Shown in pieces: positions 46,327 to 58,100 of a stretch of 64,000 bases of DNA (positions within the stretch are counted from its first letter, which is position 1; the number at the start of each line of letters is the position of its first letter). The DNA is from Pseudo-nitzschia pungens (Eukaryota > Bacillariophyta > Bacillariophyceae > Bacillariales > Bacillariaceae). Location: positions 248,001 to 312,000 of the forward strand of contig CM074765.1 of the NCBI GenBank assembly GCA_037355855.1, read 5' to 3'. The notes below the pieces were generated by a model, which did no database searches, was not told the origin of the DNA, and saw nothing but the letters and a program-made list of their open reading frames with translations. Both the position numbers and the translations under genes were made by a program.

Positions 46327-48863
46327 TTAAAACATAATGAACGCGGAAATCTTGGCAAAGCAGTCGGGTTCGTTCACCTTGATTTCGATATCGTACCGTC
46401 CCTCGTCGTTCCGATCGAACGACAAGCCGCCCTTGTGCTCCAGCAGGATTGCCTCCTGGCCAATGGGCGTCAGGGCCGTCACCTCGACCCCGTTCACCTT
46501 CATGACCCACTTGCCCTCCGCGTACTCGGCCGGTCCCATGAATCCCTTCTCGTACTCCCCAAAGGCCCCGAACCGGTGCACCATCACCAGGATGCCCTTG
46601 TAGTCCTTTTCGTGCTGGTGGTACTGGTACTTGGCCTGTTCGGCGGCGTTGGGAAAGGTCAGGGTCGTCCAGTGCTCCTTCGTCTCGGCCGCCCAGTGGT
46701 CGTGGTAATCCGGCTTGACCAACCGATCGACGCATTCCGTCTCGCGTTCTTTGCCAATCGTCACCAGCTGCATCGGCTTGGGGGGATCCGATGACGTGCG
46801 GGTCGATCCCTCCACGTTGTCGTGGTGCTCCTTCTCGTCGATGCCGACGTAATAGTCTTCCTTTCCGAAACGGGCCTGGACCGCCGGTTCGGGCCGGGGC
46901 CGGTTCAGCACCGTTCCGTAAAACCTGGTCTGGGCCGGGAGCCGGGCCGTGTGGCAAATGCTGGGTCCGCGAAAGAGGGCCTCCCGGTCCAGCATTCCAA
47001 AGCGTTTCTTGAACTTGCTGCTGGCCTCGTTCTCCAGATAGTCCTCCACCTCGTCGTACTTTTCCCAGTTGTCGCTCGTGTTGTTGTACCAATAAATCTT
47101 TTCGAACGACGCCGGGAGTTCCTCGGTCGTCGCTCGGACGACCCGTTCCCTCATCACCTCTTCCTCCGCCAGCAAATCGTCGAGGAGCTTCCTCCAGGTC
47201 CGCGTCGTCCTCGTTGTCGACGTGGTACTCCGCAAGGGCGTAGGCGGCATCGACCAGCGCGTCCGTCAAAAATAGCGCCATGGCGTTTCCCAGCAGCGCG
47301 TGGTGCTTCCACCCGGGGTGCCAGTTGGCCTTGCCCTGTCGGTTCGGACAGACTTCCTCCGTGTACTTATTCTCGCCGCAGAACGGGTCGCCGCTCTCGA
47401 GGGCGTCCCCGCACTTGTAGTACCGCACGTTGACCGGCATGGCGTCGATTTCCGGCGAGGTCTTGCCGGCCGTGTCGGGAATGGCGTCCGTCATTTCCTT
47501 CCAGTAGGACTCGTCGTTCAAAAAGAGCGCCAAGCCATTGTTTTCGGCAATGGTGTGGTCGGCGTAGCTGCCGCTGCCCCGGTAGGCATCGTGCATCAGG
47601 AGCATGGCGGCCCGGCGGGAATCGTCCACCGACTGGATGCCGACAAAGGCCGGGACGACCCCGTGGGGCTGCTGGTTGGACAGGAATCCCCGGGTGGCGT
47701 AGTGCAGCAACCGGGACGCCTGGTACCCCCGGGCCTCGAGCATGCCGAAATCCCACGAGAACACGTCCACGTCGTCGCCGTAGATTTCCTTGAAGCACAT
47801 GGACATTTCCGCGGCGGAGGAGGTCGCCCCCATGGCGTAGTTCCGGGCCTCCAGCTCGAGTCCGGCCGCGGCAAAGATGGGCTGCGCGGCGGCCTCCATG
47901 ACCTTGGTGTAGGTCTCTTCGAAGAAATTTCCGTGCCCGGCCGCCGCCGAGTGCCCGCCGGTGGCCCAGACGTACTTGGTAGTGGGCTTCTTGCCCTTGT
48001 CCTTCTTGTCCTCGGACATGCCCGACCCGTGCTGCTTGGCCAACAGAATCTTGATCATCATCTTGCGCCGGAGATTCTCTACCGAGTTCCAGTACTTGGG
48101 GTCCGATCGCAGGCGGTATTCCTTCAGCTCGTTGGAGTCTTCCCCCCAGTGCTTGGTCCTGTAGAGGTCCTTGGGACCCAGCGCGCGGATCGGCCGGTAC
48201 CGGATAACGTTCTTTTCGGGCATGACCACGTCGTCAAAGTCCACCGACGACTCGTCCGTGTCCTCGTTGTAGTGAAAGATTTTGTCAAAGTCCTGCTTTC
48301 CGTAGAGCTTGCGAAGATTCGTAACCAGCTTCTTGCGGGCTTGCATGACGTCGACCACCAGGGCCGACGTGGCCTCCGAGTTTTTCTTCTTCTTCTCCTT
48401 CTTCGTTTTGTCTTTTTTCGGTTTCTTTTTTGGTTTGGCGGCGCCTTCTTCGTCGGTGTCGGCTTCCTTCTCCGCCACGGCTGTTTCGGTTTCCACCGCG
48501 GTCGGTTCGGCCCGGTTCATGCCGTCGGGATCGTCGTCCACCCACTGGTTGGGTTCGGAGGAATCCCCAAACGTCCCGAGGTCGAGGTCGAATTCCGTCC
48601 GGGTCCGCGGTTCCGCTCGCGCTCGAAACGGGCAGCGGCCCCTGCTTGCGGAGGGTTTTGCTGGCAAGGCTCGGGTGTTCCTCGGATCCGTCGCCAAAAT
48701 AGGAGGTCAGCGACGACATGTCGTTGATCGTGGTCAGAAAGACCGTGGCCAGGACCGCAGCCACCACAAACTTGTACGAGCCCAGCCGGGTGTCTCCTCC
48801 CCCCGTGGCCGCGGGAGCGGTCGTTCCGACGAGGCCGTGGTTCGCGTTGTCTCCGTTCAACAT
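46327..48863 (-). pseudogene. Type II membrane protein with GGHS motif (hydrolase-like), two 1-nt frame changes
   Basis: The ATG at 48863 opens MLNGDNANHG with one membrane helix (YKFVVAAVLATVFLTTI), typical of a Golgi or ER type II protein. Near 48600 coding shifts by one base into EFDLDLGTFGDSS, then Lys-rich and acidic linkers and a long domain with YVWATGGHSAAAGHGNFF, ARNYAMGATSSAAEMSM, VDVFSWDFGMLE and HHALLGNAMALFLTDAL. Near 47190 it shifts again into KLLDDLLAEEE and a Trp-rich C-terminal domain ending AKISAFIMF at 46327. I recall proteins with the GGHS-AAGHGN block from many algae; SGNH-type hydrolase activity is only a suggestion. The extra bases fall at GG pairs. Confidence 0.68.
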
Positions 48864-51789
48864 TCTCGTTTTTTGTTGGTGTGTTTTGGTTTTGGTTCGT
48901 ATAGTACGGTGCGATATCAATGGTATGCGTTGCGTTGCGTTGCTTTGTTTGTTGTCGTGTTGTCGTGTCGTGTGGATGGAATGTTTGAGATCTGCCGGTA
49001 TCCGACTCGAGATCGTTCTTCGTTCTTCCAATTCCAGAATGCAAGCCAATGCCCCTGTCGTCCGCTACTGTTCCTTTTTCCGCAATTGGTGATCCACTGT
49101 TGTTTGTGCGAAGCAATGCCTTCTCGTTGACGAGTTGTCCGTTCTACTTTGTGCGAACAGACCACTGGGTTGAGTTTCACAACATGTGCATAAACATTCG
49201 ACGAGGGGTCATCAATTATTGCGATGTGTTACAAAGTTTTTCATAGTACTTTGTATTTTTTAGTACAAGGTTTACGTGTACTAAGGTTACTCAGTATTTC
49301 CTAACATACCAGGTAGGCTAATGGTACGAACGAACGCTGGGTCGTGAGAATACTGAGTTGTGGACCTCGATTGACGGCAGTTGCGTTTCGAGATTCAAGA
49401 TCGGAGCGCTCCAAATGCCGGGCACGTTCGGTAAGGTTTCCTCGGAAGTATTTTTTTTAGAAGTATTATTTACTTCGTAACGTACACGTACTACACGTAG
49501 TAGTTAGGACGGCAGACGGACGCCGATGGGACATTTTTTGTAACCGGGTGTGACGCACATCCTCATGGAAAAACGCCCCAACGGTCATGCGTTCACGAGT
49601 GAGTCCTGCTCAGAGTTCACGCAATGCTTCCTCTAATTACTGTACCGTAATACCACTCATGGTCGGGCACGTCTCGAGTGAGTCTCGACACGGGTACAGA
49701 TTTTTATTTTTATGGGGAGTAAGGTACCATCGTTTTGTTGAGATGAGAAAGAAACCCTTGGATTCATTCTCCCGCGAGGCCACCGAGGAGGGGGTAAGAT
49801 TTAAACGCACAAAGCACCGAGGGTGGAAAGGACTCAGACCCAGAACTACTTGCTGACCACGAAGGAGACCGTCGTCGTACACAGGATGACGAACTTCCTG
49901 GTGACGAGGAAGGGGAAACACAACGATGTCCACAGAATTTCTTCCCCCTCCTTTTCCTGTGCATCCTTCTTCAAGAACCATAAGGTTTACCACTAGTTCT
50001 TGGAACTCCTAAAAGATCACAATCATGCACTGTCTTTGTCGAATTGCATGCCTTCCTTTTCCCTACCGAAACTACTGCCGGGAGTGGTCCGGATGGAGAA
50101 AGATCTCCACCGGACCAACGTCACCATACCATTGCATAGTACTGCATACTGTTGGGGGCCACCTCGACACATCGAAGACTTCGGCAAGCCCGAGCAACCA
50201 AATGCGGTGCATCAGGGGAAAAAAGTCTTTGGATCGCGGGACGCGGCGGGCGAGTTTTGGAGAGCATTCGCATCTCGGTTGTCGACGGACGGCTGGTTGG
50301 GTCCCAAAAAAAAAAAAATGGCACCGATGCCGCCTCTCCGGCACGTGTCGGTCACGCCCGACACGCGAACCAACAATGAAACACGCCGGATGGTTCTCTC
50401 GAAAGCTGCGGAGTTTTCCGGATGTTCCCGGTTGCCGATGGCCCGTCATCCTTGCTGCGTGTTCCGCCATCCGTGTTTTTCCGGAACGACTCGTTCCGAC
50501 GGACGAGCTTTTCCAAACGTGCCTGCCTGCCTGCCTGCGGAACGGCCCGCATTGCATCGAAGGGATTCGCGCACTCCGGCACCGAACGGGGCCGGCCAAA
50601 CGCACCCGTGCATTCTATTTCAAAATACCGGGTCAAGCGCGTCCCGAACGCCGGACACTTGTCGGTCCTCGTGATTCCCGTCGCGGTGCGCAACGTAGCG
50701 GAACGGTTCGAGGGAGGTCGGCCTCGGGATGCGGCAGACGCCCGAGCGGACCGGAACGAAACCATTGGTGGTCGCTTGACGGAGATGCGACCGAGCTAAC
50801 GCAGCAGCAGTTTTGAATCAGAGAACAATAGTTTGGAGATGCACATGGCGGGAGCAGAGATCGGAGCAACACGATTTGCGGTCGACAACGCAGCACAGAA
50901 CCCAGGCGCTTGTGGAGACGGCACTGCCATTCCGGGAAGCCGACGAGAGGAATGCATAGAATTGTATTGTGCCGAGCGCTTTTTCTCTCCAAACGCGCAC
51001 ACGCGCATATACACACACATACACTTTCATCTATAATATCCGTTCTGGATTGGTTCTTGGACTTGCCATTCGTGAAACTCTGTTGCATCTGTCGCATGTA
51101 GTGAGAAATAACGTAAACTGTTGTTTGACTTTCGATTTCATGCTGCTCGCCGTTTTCCCGTGGATTGGATCGTTGTGCATTTCTTTCTGTACAACCCAAA
51201 CCAAAATCAGGTCGTTCTCGTTATTACGGGCGCAGCATTGTTGTTCGGTCCCGAGCCATCACGGGGAAACAAACAATTCTCCCAATTTGGCTCGCGTGGC
51301 CGCGAAAAACATCGCTTTTGGGCAGTTTGGTTCGGAATTTGATCCACGGCCTCACATTATTACTATTAATCGGGAGGCAAACAATCATTGCGTGCTTCTA
51401 GTGACCGTCGAAACTTTCTCCATTCTCATGAAGCAGTTTCGAAACGATGCAAAAGATCCCGGGTCCCGAAGCCGCAACTAGTTGCGTGCCCGCGAGCGGT
51501 CGGAGGGAAAAGACGACAGAGTTCATCGTTTAACAATGCAATTGAAATATATCAAATAAATAACACGAACGACACGCACGATTTACAAATCATTCCGTTT
51601 GTGATCAACCACACGTACGTGTAGTGCCTTTCCGTTCTCTTGGAATTTCCTCGCGTCTTCGGTGGTTGATTTCTTTTCTCTATTATTTTTTTAATTCTAC
51701 TTTTCTTTCCCTTGATCGTCACTTGGATTGCTCGGCAGCTAGTAGTCCGTTGTACAGAAGCGAACGAAGATACGCGAACCGCCGGCCGG
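48864..51789. other. Intergenic region with a GC-rich, possibly decayed segment
   Basis: 48864-49250 is probably the 5' flank of the minus-strand gene. 49260-49510 holds palindromic words. 50000-50815 is GC-rich with all plus frames partly open (for example FWRAFASRLSTDGWLGP, then ISKYRVKRVPNAGHLSVLVI in another frame) and an A12-13 run at about 50308. It may be a decayed or frame-damaged gene; not called. Confidence 0.4.
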
Positions 51790-53389
51790 TTAGATCTTGA
51801 AGGGATGGTCCAGAATGAGTTTCCGACCGGCACTCATCTGCGGGACCTGCGTGTATTTTCCCTCCAGTGACTGTCGCATTTCCCGCAGCAGTTCCGTGTA
51901 GGTAAGGGGTCTGGAATTCCTGAGGTGCTTTTTCATCGTCGTGACCAGCGCATACGACATGGCACCGGTGGCCTGTCCCGCAATGTTGGCATCGGCGCTG
52001 GTTTGGTCGTCCTTGCAGCCGCTGAACATGATCACGTCGGCGGACGTCTCGTTGTTCTCGATGTTCTTCTTGCGGCGGGCCGAGTCGGCCGCGGAGTCGC
52101 CCCCCTTGATCGCGCCCATGACCAGGTTGGTGATCTCCTTTTGAAAGACTTTTCCGGCTTGCTTCTTGTTCCCGTCTAGGAGAAAGCGCGTGCCGGCGGA
52201 CACCAGCGTCGCGACCGACTGATTCTTGTCGTTTTCGATAATGTCGAGGTTGCCGTCGATGTTGTAGACGTAGGGGAGGTCCATGATCGTCTCGGAGTGG
52301 CAGCAATCAAAAATGGCCGTCAAGCGGGCGCCCTTTGGGAGTTTTCGGCACAGTGCATCGTGGACGTCGTCGTCGAGGATGTGGCCGGCCTTTGCGTGAT
52401 CCAGCGGGATCAGCGTTTGATCGTATCCGGAGGCTAATCGACAATCGGAAAACATTGAGTGATCGACAAGGATCAAAGAACGAACGGTGAAAAGAATCGA
52501 ATGTCAGACGATGACAACAAAAATGGTGAAAATAAAGTATTTAGCGATGCGCCAGAACGCGACACGATCCCAGAGAGAGAGAAAGAGAGAATGAGACAAA
52601 ACCACCCACCTTCCGTTCCGTCGTGGTTCTTGACCTTGCCGCCGTGCCCGGAATAGTGCACCAAGAGGGAATCCCCCGGTTTGGCACCCCTGACGAGCCA
52701 CTTGAAGGCGTTTAGAATGTTGGCGCGGGTCGGCGGGTACTTGGTTTCCGGTTCCGCATTCTTGTCGTCCGTCAGGACCATCACCTCGTCGAGCCGGTAG
52801 TTTTTCTGGAAAAAGCTCTTGATGTTTTTCACATCATTGATGCATCCGCTGTGGTGTAGTACGAAGGATATATCAAATTTTGCAATCGGATGACAGGCAC
52901 CGATCGATCCGAGAATGGATTGCCAAACAAAGAAATGGAAGAAATTGACAACACGGGTTGAGTTGAGTTTTGGGTTTCGGGAACAACAGGCGTGGACAAC
53001 GATCGCTCCGCTACACAAGTTATGAATCCAATTCTTTGGGCGACTCCATTCCGAAGCATGAACGATCGTCTTCGATCCCCGATTCGATTCGATTCGATTC
53101 GATTCGATTCGATCCAGCCACTTAAAAACTGTGCTTCGCTTCGCTGCCTTCTGTTCTGTTCTGTTCTGTTCTATTGTGCTTTGGATACTCACCGGAGCTC
53201 CCCCCTCTGGCCCTTGTAATTGATGCCGATAAAGACGGCCTTGCGTTTGCCGCTGATATCGTGCAATTTTTCGGTCGTTTTTTCGTTGGTCACGGTCTGT
53301 GGGTTCCTTTCATTGAGCGCACCGAGTGCAAAATGCTCGACCTGCTCCGCCACCTGCGCGGCGTATTTCTTTCCGAGGTTCCCGAACAT
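51790..53389 (-). CDS. Metacaspase (peptidase C14), three exons
   Basis: Exons 53389-53193, 52848-52610 and 52433-51790; introns start GTGAGT and GTGGGT. The splices give GELR-GCINDV and DGTE-ASGYDQ, and 359 residues. Features in order: a short N-terminal helix without prodomain, KAVFIGINY, GQRGELRGCINDV, VHYSGHGGK (catalytic His), AIFDCCHSET (catalytic Cys), then the small-subunit region beginning MFSGCKDDQTSAD and containing GAMSYALVTTM. The p20-then-p10 order is that of type I metacaspases, here lacking the N-terminal prodomain. Metacaspases cleave after Arg or Lys, usually with Ca2+, and act in stress and cell-death responses. The Gly that normally follows DCCHS is Glu. Intron 1 holds a GATTC repeat at 53081-53112. 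Confidence 0.92.
53081..53112. repeat. GATTC pentanucleotide repeat in metacaspase intron 1
   Basis: Six tandem units within the 344-nt first intron (52849-53192). Confidence 0.9.
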
Positions 53390-55176
53390 GGTAGTGTTGT
53401 TGCGCTGTTGTCGTGTTGTGTCGCTTCGAGTGTCGAGTCTTGTCTTGTCTTGTCTTGTCTTGTCTTCGGTGCGGTATGTAATTTGGTGGTTAGAGGGGTT
53501 GGTTAAGTCCGTCGCTTTGTGTTTGTCTCGCTAGTGTGGTTGCAATCGAAGTGGTAGTTGCCTCGTGATAGGGTCGTTGTCGTTGTCGTTGTTCTTGGAT
53601 TGTGGGTTGTGTCCAGATTTGGTTTGTGACGGTGGAGGGCGGAGAAGTTCTCACTCTTGCATCTAACTTGTACACGTACCGGTAAGTTACCGTTTCTCGT
53701 ACCGTTATTTTGTTTGTGCTCTAGTGAGAGAGGTCTCGTGGCGGGTTGCAGCTGTTGATTCATTATTGTTTGTATTTTTTGTCCGTGTCCTAAGGTTACC
53801 GTATCCCCATGACGCGAGAGACACAAATATTTTGAATAGCCCTCACGCCGACCTACGCTTTTGAAGCGATTTTTGGGTGGGATTTTCCTCACCCAAGTCG
53901 TCCGTTGTTCCGTTTCATGCAAACAGCCTACCGGTACGTACCTGGTACACACTACCAGTACTCAATACTTGTAGCCTTACTTCCTACTCACATCGTCATG
54001 AACGGAAAGATCCACGACCAAGACCGTTCTCCAGTCGTGGATTGCCATCATAATCTGAAATCCCTGTTTAGATCCATTAGGGATGGAGATTACATGATTG
54101 GGACAGTCACTCTCTCTCTCTCTACGGAACTTTTCCTTCCCCAGCCGAACAAACTGATTTGGTTTTTGATGTCGGGATTGTTACTCCACGCACGAAGAGT
54201 GCGACCAACCGTTAATTGGGACTTGACATCACTCACAGCGCGCGCGCAAGAAGAATGAGTCGCTCAAATCAAATCGAAGGAAATGAAGGAATTGCACTAC
54301 GTAAATCTCACTCTTTCTCGTACGGTTATTCGTACAAGCAGGTGTGGGACACCGCTGTCTTGGGAAGTTGCGTTCCACTTCGAACGCTGCACTCGTAGTA
54401 GCAGTTACGGTAGAGTCGCAGCGCAGTCCCTCTTCTTTTTCTCTTTGAAGTTTGACTGATTGGTTTGTTCATCAATTTGATTTGTAGAGAGAGATGATTC
54501 GATTTTGATGAATTCATTCCATTCCGTTGTTTCCCTTTGACGCGTGCACGCACGCTTTGTTTGTGTATTACGGGATAGTAGCTGCCACCGTGCTTCGCAT
54601 CGTAACGCAGACGTCTTCTTTCCATTTCTTTTTTGCGGTCGAATTATTATTCTTTCTTTGAAACACACTATTCGATGAGAAAGGGAGAAACAACCACCCA
54701 TCAAACCCAATATCACACAATCATACACGGTACGCATCTTGCTACAGCGTAGGTTGGCGTGCTCTGTTGTGCAGTGTTCGTTCGGTGTTGTTTGCCTTCG
54801 ATTCGTAGTGATTGATTCCTTTGCGGATAGATTCTTTCTTTCTCGTTGTTCGGTTCTGTTTTCGGTTGTACCCCCGAGCTTGCGCAATCGTATCTGATCG
54901 ATGGTTTGTTCCCCTGCTCGCACTCGTTCTTCTCAAACAACTATTGGCACTGTAATATGAAGACGGAACGGTCCGAAGCAGGAACCAAATCTAGTTGCCA
55001 CCGTTCTGTCGCAAAAAGAATTCTGTAGGAGAAGATCAAGACCAGAACCGTGTCGTCGGAATTCAGACGAACACTTCCACGAAGACAAAGTCTATCCTGA
55101 TCGGGATCTATACCACCGTATCTTTTCGAAACGCCCCCCCCAAGAAGCAAGCAAGTTCACAACAAATCTCCGCACC
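53390..55176. other. Divergent intergenic region
   Basis: Upstream of both the metacaspase (minus) and the ABC fusion (plus). Contains TCTTG repeats (53442-53466) and TACCGGTA/GTACGTACC words at about 53670-53955. No gene seen. Confidence 0.5.
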
Positions 55177-58100
55177 ATGTCATCATCATCATCCGAATCA
55201 TCGTCGGAATCATCTTCAGACTCATCCGCAGCGTCGTCTTCTTCCGCTTCGTCTCGAGAATCGAGTCGGGAATCCTCGCGCGCAGCAAGCCTTGCCGCTT
55301 CCGCGGACCGCACAAAAACCGCTCCGGTTCGGGTCACGCCACGTTTAGCAAGGCCGTGGTGGCCAGAGTCGGTGCCCACCGGCTCTGCGAAAACCACCTC
55401 TTCTCCATCGTTTTTGACCCCCTGCACCGGCAAGGACACGGCAGCTGCGTCAAGAAGCAGCGGAAATCCGTTTCCAGCTCTGTCCAAGAATTCAATGTAT
55501 ACTGCTCTCTCCGATTTGATGAAATTAAACCAGAGAACCAGCAACGGCGGCACCAGCACCAGCGGCAGAAGCAGCAGTAACGACATTGAAGAAGAAGACC
55601 ACCCCAAGCCAGGCACCGTCCCTGAGTCGATCGACCTGCTCCGCAGTGACGCCGACGACAATGACGGGATGTTTGCCGACGCTACAGAAACCAACTCCTC
55701 CTCCTTCTCGTCTTCATCATCGGATTCTTCGTCTTCTTCTTTTTCATCTTCTTCTGGAAGCAGCAGCAGCGGCTCTGGCTCGAGCGGCAACAAGAGGCCT
55801 GCTCAGAAACTCCTCGAGCGCGTCTCGTCGTTTCACGAAAAGATCCGAAAACGGCACCAAGAGATGCCAAGAAGAGGCCTCCGGGAGCGTCAAATGATGC
55901 GAAGAAGGGCCGCTTCCATCCAAGCGACGTCGGACGTCATCAAGAAGGCCCTCTCGGCGAAGTCCAACATTATCAGCCCCATTCGGTGTCCTCTCACCGG
56001 AACACCGTATCCGCCGACGCTGACTGTCGGCCAGTTGCAGTCCAAGAGAACGATCACTGAAAGTGCCAGCACCACTGCCAGTTCCAGCAACAGCAACAGC
56101 AACAACGCAAGGAACACCGAAAGCAATAGTGCCAATGCCTGCACCAGCACCAGCACCAGCACCAGCACCGATGCCGTGATTGATCTCTGCAACAGCGAGG
56201 ACGAAGCCAGTAACAAGCCGATTCCCAAGCCCAATCCTGGTCTCGAGGTCATGCGGCTACTAATCGGTGCCAGAAACACTAACGAAACACCCCCGGCAAC
56301 GCTCCCCAAGGAAGCGTCACCAATCCCAAAGGAAAAGAGACAGTCGATCGTGTTGAGGATTCCTCTCCGGCGACTCGTCGTCCGGAACACCCAGGACCCA
56401 GTCAAGAGGTACAACCGTACCGACCACCAGCCGGTGCTCTGGCTGAAGCAGTTTTGCGACCCTGAAACCACGATCTATTCCTTCCACGACCTCGACTTCA
56501 CACTCGACCTCCCCAAGCTCGGAGACGACGACTTTGTCCACCGTCGAGTCCTCACTCGGGTCGGCAAGGCGATCCGCTTCACCACCTTTCAAAGACAGGC
56601 CGCGGAGAACCCCGCAACAGGCGTCGGTAGCTTTTGTCGCCTACGGGGTTTGGCCAGCCCCGCCAGCACCCTCGACGATCCCTCTCCCCAGGCGTTGAAG
56701 AGCTCAGTGCTCCTCGAATTCGAGGCCAACGCGGACTTTGATGCCGTCGTGAAGGCCTTCACCCACGTGTCCGACCGAGGCCTGATGGCGGTGGGATCCC
56801 TTGTATTCGGATCCGTGTTGGCGAGGGACCTGCTCGGGTCGGATCCCAGAGAAGACGAATCGATCATCAAGGCGCAAACGGCGAAGTCTCCTACTAAATA
56901 TCCCCGTCCTTTCTCCCAACTGGACGATCCACAGCCCGCCAAGAAGCACAAAGCGTCGTCCGAAGCAAAGGATGTTGCCTCTCCTGTGACTACCACGACT
57001 GTCCAGAATGCTGCCAAAGGTGCCGACACTGCCCCCGGGTTTGAGGAACAACCCACCGCTGTTGGGGAACAGCAACCCGATCCGGTGATCGAAACCCGTC
57101 AATATATTGCCTCGCAACACACAATAAATCTGATGAGGGCAATAGATCTGGCGACCAGCAAAACGAAATACCACGGAGCCACTCCGAGCTCGTCGGAAAA
57201 GCGCAAGAGCGAAACGGAAGCACGCAATCGCGAAACGCAGACCGCGGCCGAAGAACCGAGCCCCAAGAAACAAAAGATTGCCTCCGACGATGACGATCGC
57301 AGCGCACCAATCGACCACGACAATCGTTCTTCCGAACCCCCGAAGGAATCGCAGGAGCAGCCACCGACACCCGTACCTGCTTCTTGCCGCGACGCGGAAG
57401 AATCTGCCTCTGCAAACGTGGCGAGTCTTCCTTTTTCCTGGGACGGAACCTTTCGAATTATCGGCCAGTCCGATTCCCCGGAAGACACTAAGGAGGAACG
57501 ATCTGCGAGCGAATCTGTCGCCACGAAACAAAGCAAGAGTGAGAGCGAGAGCAAGCCATCTCCGAGCAAGGAAGCAGCGGAAGATGCAGGAGACCATCAC
57601 GAGGCCACGGAGTACACAAAAGTACAATTTCCTCTTTGTGATACCGAAAACCGCGTTCCAGAGGGCGAAAGTCCATCCTCCGAAGAACATTCTTCCGTGG
57701 AGGAGGAAAATGAAGCAGAAAACGAAGGAGAGGTCTCCGCAGATTCCGACTCGGATCGATTGGAGACAGGATTGGAGGTGGAATCCCGGGATGAAGAAGA
57801 GCTCCGGTATCGAAACAACGAGGGTCAGATAGGAATCGTGCGCGAGGTGCGAGCACTCTTGGGTGACATTGTTTCCAGCATTGTGGAACGAGCGGGCGGC
57901 AGGCGCCAAGAAACAGCACGCGACATTGGCGATGGCAATGATGATAACGACGAGAACGAACTGTGGAACTTTATGACGGAACGCATGGTGCGTCCAGAGA
58001 ACAATCTTTTGCTCAAGTACAATGCCGAGGAAGCCGAAGCCGAGGATCTTGCGGCCGAGCTCGAGTTGGACGAGCAGGAGCAGGACCACGATCCCATCAC

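Noticed and set aside
47300..48727. 475-codon plus-strand frame
   Set aside because: Antisense to the GGHS membrane protein; Val/Gly-rich content from high-GC complement.
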